Source: Scolanthus callimorphus (taxonomy: Eukaryota; Cnidaria; Anthozoa; Actiniaria; Edwardsiidae). From it: DNA of 64,000 nt. Under the pieces are notes generated by a model. That model searched no databases, was not told the DNA's origin, and was given only the letters and a program-made list of their open reading frames with translations. Both the position numbers and the translations under genes were made by a program. The DNA lies in contig CM066919.1 in the NCBI GenBank assembly GCA_033964015.1, positions 29,541,459 through 29,605,458 on the forward strand, given 5' to 3'. The number at the start of each line of letters is the position of its first letter. Position 1 is the stretch's first letter. Positions 12,359 to 24,300 of this stretch are shown piece after piece.

Positions 12359-15300
12359 CTAGAAATGAATCAGACTTAGCCAGTTGGTTTTACGTTCGTT
12401 CGACAAAACACGGACTGCTTATTTGCAAATGTTATACTAAAGGCAACAGCTTTTTTGTTCATGAGAAAAATCCCGAGGTTCTTTGTTCGGGCCTATGATT
12501 GAACCGTGAGAACATCCGCCTGCTCAGAAATGGAATATAATTTGTTGTATGAGGAGTATTTGATATGGGTACCTTTTGACACAGAAATAGCGATGGACTT
12601 GGAGACCACACTTATTATATTGCTCACTCGAACAGTCACATTGTACCTTAAAACATAAAATGAAGAAACAATTACCATCGAACTTATGATAAAAACAGCA
12701 TGAATACCTTGCATTAGCTTACTCGCAGGCCTTGGAGAGTAGTTTTGGGTCGACAAACGCGAGTTTGCTTTCTTGTGGCCGCCATCTTGGATTTGTGACA
12801 AAATGAGACAAATCGGGGGGAGGGGGGCGGGGATTTGTCACAAATCCAAGATGGCGGCCACGCGTAAGCAAACTCGCGTTCCTCGACCCAAAACTACTCT
12901 CCAACGCCTGCGAGCAGACTAAACTTGCATGGGTTGCTTTATCGGAAAACCATAAGTGCCCGTTTCAACCAATAAAATCAACACTAATGCCGTAGTCTGA
13001 ATAAACAGCCGTCCCTTTAGGCGAGAGAAAATGTCTGAGCAACGAGATAAAACACTCCATATTGAGGACGTAGAAGCTTTGCATGCTTGTTATTTTTTAT
13101 TCATATTCTAGACAATCCACGCGTTAATGCTGTTAGTTAATTCAGTTTTAAAAGCCGCGTTCCTACGTCATCAGTATGGAATGTTTCAGCTCGCTGCTCA
13201 GACGTCTTTTCTCGCCACAGGGAACCCAGGGACCGACGTGATACTACGGATCTCACCGCACTGTCGCACCGCCTTGAAAATTCACGCCACTACCACACCC
13301 ACAAACGTCTGCGACTCCGCCTACATTCGTGCGTTTGTCTAGATTGTGAAATGCTTCTGTCTGCTGTCATTTTCTGGCAGGGAATTCACCATGAATAAAA
13401 ACCATAAACAATACGTGTTTAGGCAACAATTGTAGTAATTTGTAGTTAAGTTTACTTTGAGGGATGCTTGTTGGCATTTCCAGCTAATTTAAGCCTTGAT
13501 AAATTCATCTGGCGGCGCCGTTTTTTTATGCTTTTGCAGAGTTCCAAGAAAATCCTGTGAAATCGGCAGACCGTTGAAATTCGCGTGAGCAAAGGAATGT
13601 AAGCAAACTTGTAGATGTTTGTGGGGGTGGTAGCAGCATGGATTTCAAACACAACGCGACAGTTCGGTGAGCTCCGTAGTAAAGGACGGCCTCCTGTAAA
13701 ACATCACAACAGCAAATGGGATGGTTGCTTCTAATAATATCTGCAGTGGTGTCACTTGTACCAAATTCTGCATGAAGTTTAAAGTTATGGAGTTCTGAAT
13801 ATTTTAATAAAACATGTTCATTTGGCCAATGTGAGCGCACTATTATGTACCTACACTAAAAGACCTTCACACTTACACCTGGGACTTAGGGAATGTGTAT
13901 TTGAAGACAGACTGCCAGCTCGTTTTGATCGCTTTTTTATCCACGCTCCACTTGTACGATATCAAACCAGCAGATGCCTGAAAATGACAAAAACACACAT
14001 TTTTCAAGAGTTGCAAAACCGGAAATGCCGTTTCGTTCTCCCCAGGATCCTTTTAGCGTATTTTGTCCTGTGAGGACTGGGTACTTATCCATTAGAGTCG
14101 AATTCATTGACTTTCAATGATTTCCTATATCAAGAAAATTTCGCCAGAACCTTTTTCGCTCGAGTGGGGGTCTTGTGGTTTGTTTTTTTAAGTTCTTTTA
14201 TATTAATGTAACCAACCAAAGAAATTACTTCACTCAAGTGCCAGCTGTAGCAACATATCCACTTAACCTCACTTATGGATAATCCATAAGTATTGATAGC
14301 ACCTCCATATATGAATAATCCAGAACTCAAGAGCAGGGTAGCTGTATAATATCAATTATCTTCGTTCTATAAAAGACTATGAATAGAACGAAGCAATGTG
14401 TATAAATGAACTCTAATAGAACGAAGCAATGTGAACGAAGCAATGTGTATGTATGAACACTCTAAAATTGTCCGAACCCAAAAAAAAAAAAAAAACCAGC
14501 CCCAGAACCCCCGCCCACTGCACCCTTTCCAGGGCGCTCGATACAAGTGTACTACGGCAACCTACAACCATGTGGGACATTGCGCATGTCAAATAACCAT
14601 GCTCTTGAGTTCTGGATTATTCATATATGGAGGTGCTATCAATACTTATGGATTATCCATAAGTGAGGTAAAGTGGATAAGTTGGCTGTAGTGCCAGCTA
14701 GGGAAACAAACCACAGGACCCCCACTTAAACAGCGGTAAAGGTCTATTATCGACTTGCCGGCGTTACAAAGCTTCCTTATCTTTAATTATTTATAAGGTC
14801 TGTAAGTATTTTTCCTCGTATCCTAGCGAAAAAAGCATTAGCATAGAAACTACAAAATAAACAATGGTCGCCATTTTGGTTTCTCGGCCAAGGGGCCTGA
14901 GACGAGATATAAAAAACACAGGCATCCCGCGCGGATTAAAAAAATAGCAGCACTTTCTTGATATGCCCTTGTTTTTTTTTTATGAAGCCTCCCTCGTCAG
15001 TATGTGTCCATAAAAATGTCAAGGAAGACATCTTACAGTAAAAGCTACCCAAGAACAAAAGGCAAAAAGGCAATTGCACTCTATGTGACGTGGTTATCCT
15101 GTGTTAGTGACGTCACGGCTACATGGCCATAATCATATCAGTGCTGTATGCACTGATACAGCACTATATGTACGAGTTCTTGTGGTTGTCAAACTAAAAG
15201 GTGTTTACGGCCAGTATTTTAAGTAGTCTGTGATTCTGATACAACGTTATAACACTCTAGGGGGGAGGGGATTTGGGGGTGGGGAGGGGTACTTTGTCCC

Positions 15301-18300
15301 ACCTCCCACCACCTCCCCTGACAAAATCGGGCTCCTAAATGTACCATTGTTTTGATCTCTTCCCTTAGGCACTAACCCTAGTGTAGTTCATGAGAGAGAC
15401 CAGGAATGTGATTTCTTGATCAATCGATGGATCCGGTGGACTGTAGGATAGACTAACACCTCCAGGGACGAGAGGAGCTGCCATAAACAAGATAAACTGG
15501 TTAGATCTAAGATAAACTGGTTAGAGCTAAGATTAACTGGTTAGGTCTAAGATAAACTGGTTAGATCTAGGATAAACTGTTAGAGCTAAGATAAACTGGT
15601 TAGATCTAAGATAAACTGGTTAGAGCTAAGATAAACTGGTTAGAGCTAAGATAAACTGGTTAGATCTAAGATAAACTGGTTAGGTCTAAGATTAACTGGT
15701 TAGATCTACGATAAACTGGTTAGATCTAGGATAAACTGGTTAGAGCTAAGATAAACTTGTTAGATCTAAGATAAACTGTTAGAGCTAAGATAAACTGTTA
15801 GATCTAAGATAAACTGGTTAGATCTAAGATAAACTGGTTAGAGCTAAGATAAACTGGTTAGAGCTAAGATAAACTGGTTAGATCTAAGATAAACTGGTTA
15901 GGTCTAAGATTAACTGGTTAGATCTACGATAAACTGGTTAGATCTAAGATAAACTGGTTAGATCTAAGATAAACTGGTTAGATCTAAGATAAACTGGTTA
16001 GATCTAAGATAAACTGGTTAGGTCTAAGATAAACTGGTTAGATCTAAGATAAACTGGTTAGATCTAAGATAAACTGGTTAGGTCTAGGAAACTGGTTGGA
16101 TCTAAGATAAACTGGTTAGATCTAAGATAAACTGTTAGAGCTAAGATAAACTGGTTAGATCTAAGATCAACTGGTTAGATCTAAGATAAACTGGTTAGAT
16201 CTAAGATAAACTGGTTAGATCTAAGATTAACTGGTTAGATCTAAGATTAACTGGTTAGATCTAAGATTAACTGGTTAGATCTAAGATAAACTGGTTAGAT
16301 CTAAGATAAACTGGTTAGATCTAAGATAAACTGGTTAGATCTAAGATTAACTGGTTAGATCTAAGATTAACTGGTTAGATCTAAGATAAACTGGTTAGAT
16401 CTAAGATTAACTGGTTAGATCTAAGATAAACTGCTTAGATCTAAGATAAACTGCTTAGATCTAAGATTAACTGGTTAGATCTAAGATTAACTGGTTAGAT
16501 CTAAGATAAACTGGTTAGATCTAAGATAAACTGGTTAGATCTAAGATAAACTGGTTAGGTCTAAGATAAACTGGTTGGGTCTAAGATAAACTGGTTAGGT
16601 CTAAGATAAACTGGTTGGATCTAAGATAAACTGGTTAGATCTAAGATAAACTGGTTAGATCTAAGATTAACTGGTTAGATCTAACTCAAAAACGATTTTT
16701 ATGTTAGGTGTAATTTAGGCAAAGTAAAAACTCCACTTATAATAGCATGTCTACGTCATATTTGCCCGTGTCCTAGAACCGTCGCATTCGCTAACGCAAC
16801 TCCCACTCTATTTTGTCTTCGCTATTCTTGGCCTGCAATGACGTCATTGGCGGCGTACAGGAACAAAAGAAAGTTCATTTGTTGCTCTTTGTTCTGTACA
16901 CCAACATGGCCGCCCGCCGCGCTTTTGTGATTTTATTCCCATAGGAATGAGTGCAACCCAAGAATAGACCTCCCCGGTTGGGCGTAATGTTTTGCCCATT
17001 TCAGATCACGTGGCATTCCCATGAGTATTCTCTCTTTGTTAGGAATGCTTCCATATTCATATATTCTTCGGTGCGTAGCAGAAAAAGAAAAAGAGAATGT
17101 AATGGTATCTATAGCTACATAGATATAGATATAGATAGATACTATTAGTTATGATTTACCTTCAACATAGATTCCTAGTCTCTTGACAAGAATGCTGCGA
17201 GTGTTTGTTACTGTCAATACAACCACATAGTGACCTGGCCTGAGTGAAATATCAAAAAATATTAGATAACCAATCAAATACAACGACTTTCAACATTACA
17301 AAGGAATTTTAAAAAAATGTTTCCTCTTTCTAAAATATTCATACCTCCAACGGCTAAGTACTAACTATGCTTCAACATACCTAACAAATGAATGAGCCTG
17401 AGAGGCGGTCGCTTTTCCGCTTCCATTTGTAGTGATTCCATCACCGAAATCCCATCTGGAAGCAATATATAGTATGAAATAAGAAAGAAATTAGTGTTCC
17501 AGAGAAGGGGGCGTAACCAAATACATCCTCTTATTATTTTAGGTGACTATTGCAGATTATTAAAACAGAAACGCAAATAAAATGCCAGGATAAACTTGGA
17601 AATTACTGCCTTTTTCGCGCATTTAAAATTGTTTGGTCAATGGTAGACTCAACTTCAGGATAGAATTCCAATTTGAATCACAATAAAGCGAGAAACTGTG
17701 AAAAGGACTATAGTTGGATAACATTGGCTAAATGAAGGAAGCCATACAACAGCAGATTATTGACCAAATTGGCTAACGGTTTCTCCATCTTGTTCCCACC
17801 CAATTCAGATCACTGACTCATTTGGGAGGAAACCATTGTTTATTTTGAAGATACTTAGATGCGCTCGGTCAGAAAAAAATTGTATCCTCTCCAAATGAAT
17901 CGTCACGTGATCTGCATTGGGTAACAGCAAGAGGTAAACACCGTTGGCCGTTTTTTGGTTGACGAGAAAGCCATTTTGTAGCCAAAGAAAGCCATTTTGT
18001 AGCCAAAGAAAGCCATTCTGAAGCCACAGGAAGCCATTCTGTAGCCAAAGAAAGCCATTCTGTAGCCAAAGAAAGCCATTCTGTAGCCAAAGAAAGCCAT
18101 TTTGTAGCCAATGAGATCTTTGTTTCTCATTGGCTAGACGGGAGCATCCATGAACACCAACAACATAACAAACAAGTAAAATTGTGATCGTATTACGAAC
18201 CCGATTCGCACGTTAGGCCAGTAGCCCTTCTTCAAGGCCGCAGTGAACTGGACTGGCACATTGACCTTCACTCCAAGGGGGGAAGTTCTTACGTTTGTTG

Positions 18301-21300
18301 TTAACGTCAACCCAAGCAGATCTGAAAAATTAACAAAAATGTTACGGTAAGATAGGAGATACACTGCAGCCTGCTTAGTTTTTCGTGAGCGCGATTCTAA
18401 GATAAGAAAACTACGGCGGCCTAAAAGGACCATTCCACAATCCCCAAAACCACAGTTCCAGTTTCTTGAAATCCCCAAATCTTATAATCCTGATTCCAAG
18501 TCCCGAGATCGTAGGATCCTCAAATGTCGGAATCCTGAAATCCACAGTGATCCTAAAATCACTGTGGATTTCTGCACTAAGATTTAAGGATTTCAGAAAT
18601 CTGGGATTGCGGATTTTGGATTGTGCGATGACTCTCATAGGCCTTCGTAGCAATCGGTAATGAATGAATGATATTTCTTAGGGTACCTTTTACGGGACAC
18701 GGTGTAATTTTCGATAGGAAGTATTTTGTTCTCCTCCCACACAAGTATCGCCAGGAATTTTTCTGTACCTGAGAAAGGCAAGTGCGAATATAGCGTTACA
18801 CATATGTAATGCGCTTAATTGAACTTAGCACATGTAAAATCGATCGGGAAAACGATCAGTCAAAAAACGTGCGACCTGTGAAAGGAAGGAATCGGTAGTT
18901 GCAAGAATTCGTGTAGCTGCAGTGACTATGAAATGCAAAGTTACCTGCGCAAGCAATTTATCGCGAAAAACGCCCCAAAAGTCCAATAACCGAGCAGATT
19001 TGAACAACAGTGGACATTTATTGTCACTCGCGCGCGTTTGAGGTATTACCGCCAAAAAGACAAATTACAAATGCGCAACTTCTCGCCATTTACGTGACGA
19101 TGTGAACAGCTCTTACCCGCTTGATCGTTTATAACTTGATCCCTCGGGACAGTTGTCCGGAATAAGGTCATTGTCTAAGTCCTCCCCAGGCACGGGAATA
19201 CATCCCAACTCAGGAGAACTCGTGTTCTGCATGAACCCAAAATCGCTGAAAATAAAAGAACAGAGAAACGTGTTTAGAAGCCTAACGCAGGGGCGTATAC
19301 GGGAGGGTTGGGGTAACCTATCCTCAGCTGAGGATAGGTGACCCCAACCTCCCGGATACGCCCCTGCGTTTATCTTGTTTATAACACGCTGTGAGATTTC
19401 TGCTCGAAGGGGAACTCGCACCGTAGGTAGCTTATGCGTTTCGCCGTTTTACAGCCTACGAGCTGGTTCTCCACCAGTGTTTTTTCGGATATGCGCGCGG
19501 AAAAATCAAATATCCGAAAAAAATCCACTGGAGAACAGGCCCGCTGGCTAGCCATTTCAATATAAAAGTTGTCTTTGCTATGAGCGCTTTTATTCACCTT
19601 CGCGCCTTATTTGGGGGTAAAGTCACGCTCAGCGCCACACGGGAGACTTGGCGGTGGGTCCCCTGTGGTGGGCTCATTGTGTGACAGGAAACTACACCGA
19701 AACGCGTAGGCGCGTAGGCGAATAAAAGCGCGATTAGTAAAGACTCTTCTCTTCTATTGACGGACGATCGCCAATTGAGTCACTGCAAGCGGTCTAGTGT
19801 GAATGCAAAAATGAAGGAACTCAACTTTACCATTCAAAATCACTCCTTCGGCATTGGCAGTTTTTTATGACCTTTCCCGCGGCATAATTCCTGCCCATGC
19901 GGCATGAGCGAGTCCAATTACGGATGGTATATTCCACTTGACGACCCAGAAGACATCTGTCCAGTCCGGCCCGATCATCGGACGGAATCCAACTCATCAT
20001 GTCGCTTGGCGTACAACGCTTTCCTGGAGACACAAATATACAGATCTTGTTGTGTCTCCGAGACATGTCTCTCGTGAAAAGACCTGTCGCTTGGAGAGCA
20101 CAATTCAATCCAGACAGAAACGCAGGTTCTATTCGTGTCATCCTAGAGAATCAGGGCCTCTCGAATATTAGAACTATCACAAATTTCTGACAAAAAAGAA
20201 GAAATATTTCCTTCCATAGAGCGGGTTCCATCGAGGAGTGTCGAAAAGTATTCGTATTTCTGTTAGCCAATCAAATTTTGCACTGAATGCAGCTGAGAAT
20301 TTAGCAATCACGTGCTCGCCGCGTGATAGTGATTTTACTGTGCTTGACTTACAAAGAAACCAATGACGTGTTCGCCGCGTGATAGTGGTGCACTTGATAT
20401 GTGATTGGCTGACAGGGAACCCGTTCAGCAGCTTGTATTTTCTCGTTCATGATTGGCTTGAATAGAGAATATACTGTATTAATACGTACCTAACACCCGT
20501 GTCATGTTAACATGGAAGAGTTGCCAGGTTTTACTCCCTTGATCATAGCCGATCCGTACACTAAGAAGATTGGCAGCTGCTCGCCTTTCCTTGTAAATAT
20601 ATCTTGCACTAGGACTTTCCTTTGCGGTGATGTGAACTGAACGGAGGACCAAGAATTCCCGCCATTGGTGCTGTACCTGAGAGAGAAAATGGACAGAAAG
20701 CTTGAGGACTTGTCAAAAGATTTTAGAAAATAGCGTCGTCTATGAACAGCTAAAGAAATGTTTACGGTACCTATTTAGTCACTCGTGACCAGATTTCGTA
20801 TGGCTGTGAAGCACGGTCACGGTCGCGGTCGCGGTCGCGGTCGCGGTCACGGTCACGGTCACGGTCACGGTCGCGGTCGCGGCACGGAACGTGGCCTGCT
20901 GTAGATACGGAATGAAATCGCGTAGTCACGGCACGGTCACGCGCGGCACAACTTTGTCAAGGCACTTTTCACAGTCATACAAAATCTGCTCTATATCTGC
21001 TAGGCGCTAAATCTGCTAGGCGCAAAACATGGGTAATCAGGGCAAAGAGATGGGAAGTGGCACCGTACTCCATCGTAGCAGCTGAGAACCAAGACTACTG
21101 ACAGCATGAACGCAACAGATGTTGACCGGTTTACACTTGCAATTTTGTTGTACTTGTCGCGACAATTCCTACTCTCTAGTGTAAACGAGATGCAAATCCG
21201 GTGCGATTTCTGTGCTCTCTTTTCTTCAAATCGCATCAAGTTGCAAAAAGTTTCGAACATGTTTGAAATCTCCGCGACATCATGCGACAAAAAATCGCTG

Positions 21301-24300
21301 CATATCGCGCCGAGTTGCACCTAGTTTACATAAATGATTTTGAGTTGACGCGTACGTGCGACAAAATCGCCGCGACTCGCGCGACAAAAATTGCAGCAAA
21401 AATTGCAAGTGTAAACGGGCCTTAAGAGAGCCATTCAGATTGCAGGATTTAATCTGTGATAGAATGTCGAGTAGCTTCTCACCTTAGAGTGTAGGTATAA
21501 CGTCTGTACAACACAGCCACCATAACTCCTCCGTGATCACCGAAAGCGAATTGGTGCTTGCCTCGTAGGGCCTGTAACATTTTAGCAAGTGCATTGAATG
21601 AATGGACAATAATACCCTTGAAACAAAAAATCTAAGAGGAGTAAAGGAAACCATGAAATCCCAGCAGTAATTCTATACAGCAAGTGACTGACTTATTTCT
21701 CTTTCTCACCCTCTTCCAGTTGACGCCACCATCATTTGTTATGAACAAGTCAGGATGAATCTTCAAGTTCGTGCTTGCAACCCCTACAAATATCAGGAGA
21801 AACGTCTTGGTATTTTATTGTAAACCGACACGAGTCCCTCCCTCTTTCTCAACTTTCTGTGCGCCACAGAAATGACATTTATGGGCATTGCTAGCTGGCA
21901 GGCTACAAAAGCTGTAACGCGAATCCACTTACCAAGAGCCAATGCAAGCCCTGGGGCAGACGTGGCAGACAGCAAGTTCTCTGACGGTGAAATGCGATAC
22001 ACGCTGCCGTACTTTAGATTGAAATGCAAGGAACACGTAGGCTGAAAACACAGCAAGAAAAAGGTGTTAAAATAACATATTGATAGCTAGACTAGAAAAA
22101 ACATGGTCACAACATGAATTTTACTTCCTCAGGGTAGGTTTTCAATCATTTTCACTAATAATAATATGATGGGAAATCATTTTCACTTGCTGCCCCCGAA
22201 TAAGCGCAGCGATTTGTTAATCAGCATGACCGCCCTCTAGTAAGCGGCACATTTAGGCGGCGTGCAAATCTTAGGGACGCTTTCAACCAAATACATTACA
22301 ATAGGAAGTGAGGGGCTGACACTTTCACTTGAATGCAAGGAGTTCGTAGGATCGAGATTACAATAGGGTCACGACAAAGCACAGGATCCCGCCTTCACGT
22401 GAAATTATGATCAACCAATCAAAATTTGACGGCACAATACATTTATGCTGCGGTGGTGATTTTTAGTTGCAAAATTAGACATTTTAGTCGCAAAAAACCT
22501 TACGAAATGTCTACAAAACTAGGTAGTTGAAATTCTGCTACTTTAAGCTGATATTTCTTGCCACAAATTGGAAATTCTGGTTGCTTTTGCGACTGAAAAG
22601 GTTGTTTACTTGATTACCCTTACATACCAGATAACAATGTATAGGTGAGCCTCCAATGTCCCTTGTTGGTGAGCGAATTCGCTTCCACGTTCCTCCCCTA
22701 TTGTATGTGATTAGTGAGCGGAGATGTCTTCGTCCGACCGGGCCTGGTGTCAGCTGTGTGGCTATGTACACACCCCGCATGTTCTTGATTCTTTGCACAT
22801 CCACAAATGGGTATGGTACAACGGTCCTGGTGAAAATAAAACATGCAAGGAACTCATTACTCTCATAGTAATTCAGCCTTTTTATTACCTGTGTCAGCCA
22901 TTTCTTTGTTGTTGTTTTTGTTTAATATTAGAAAACGAATTGAGTGTAGAAATCTCTGAATAAACATCGAATTCAATCTAGAACATTGCTCTTTATTCTC
23001 TAAAGCAGCCGATGGAAATGGATGCTTTCTCCGACTTAGTATGTTGCTATGCTGTCAAAATGGCGGCTGACACAAGCTCTTAAAAAGAGCCGTGTAGGAA
23101 GGTAGCCTGCTAGTCGGCTCTAGTGTGTGGGGTTCTTCGCAAATATTTCTTTTCAGATGTCAGGGTCTCCCTCCCTTCATTGCAATTTGTTTTTCACACC
23201 CCATGAATCCTGAATGCCCAGGCCCATGAAAAATACAGATGATGATCTTAATTCAGCAGTTTTTTTACAGCATGGAAGAAAATTGTAGCCTAACAGGTTC
23301 TTAAAACCCAGATTCTTATAATAACTATACTTTGAATTCTTATCGCCTTTACAATTTCCAGCACTTTTTTGTCTTTTTAAAGCATGTCAAGGTAAAAAGA
23401 AATGAAAAAATAAGCATCAGAGAGCATGCAAAATTATCTAATACCAGTACATAAAACAGCAACATGCTAAGCTCAACAAACCTTAGCCAAGCAGAAGAGA
23501 CATCAGTAGTTGGGTTGTGGTACAACACTCTCTCCAAAGAGAGCACATATTGACCCCACCCACATCAGACAGGTACATGTTGGAGAGGTTCCGCATGTGG
23601 TTTATAACCACAAACACTTGGTCATCAAGAATATCATAGATAAAAAAGTCCTGTGTATGCACAAGTAAACAAAGATATCAATTATTAAACGTCAATTAAG
23701 TACTACAGCTTGGAACCATATTATCAGGGATGTTGCCCTCTTAAAATCTGGGGCAGAATTTTATGGAGGGAGCTTCAGAAACAAGAGGGAGGGAGAGGGA
23801 TCCAAACTTCTATGCTTCATCCAAGGTGGATGCTATAGAATCCATTGCACTCTTCGAAAGAGTAAGTGATTGTCCAGGGGTACAACTAGGGATGTGGCAG
23901 GATGCCCATGTCCCCTCCTCCCTTTGCAATGAAAAATATAGTGAAGATTAAAGGAAAAAGTGAGTGATCATACAGAGTGATCATACATTTTCAGTAATTG
24001 TGCTCCCCCTGGCTTGAAACCCAAAATCAGGCACTAAGCTAGTTCCCTGGGGCACACCTGTAACACCAGATTTATTTCGCAAAGAGCAAGCTAGCTTTTT
24101 TACCTCTCAGGTTTCAAAGCCCAAAAAGATCTTGCATGAAAAGTCAATCAGAAAAATACTAGGTAACAACCTTTGGTCAGTGTTAGTATATGAAGTCTTG
24201 GAGATTAAATGTTGACCAAAGACAAAAAGTAAAAGACAAAGCTGATTGTTATCTTACCCTGCTCTGTTCATTTATGGGAAACTTGGTCTCCTTAAATGGA

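Noticed and set aside
13600..13800. Candidate missing PKD exon (open frame after a TATTCAG acceptor near 13800)
   Set aside because: The phase-0 reading has no WxFGD-like core, and the stretch overlaps a diverged inverted repeat.
15485..16685. CRISPR-like array
   Set aside because: Units are directly adjacent 20-bp repeats without unique spacers in a eukaryotic intron; this is a satellite.
17869..18130. Minus-strand ORFs with repeated MAFFGY / EWLSLAT units
   Set aside because: They are produced by a 21-bp minisatellite that keeps all frames open.
18411..18660. Overlapping ORFs on both strands around 18.5 kb
   Set aside because: They come from a locally palindromic low-complexity stretch between two receptor exons.
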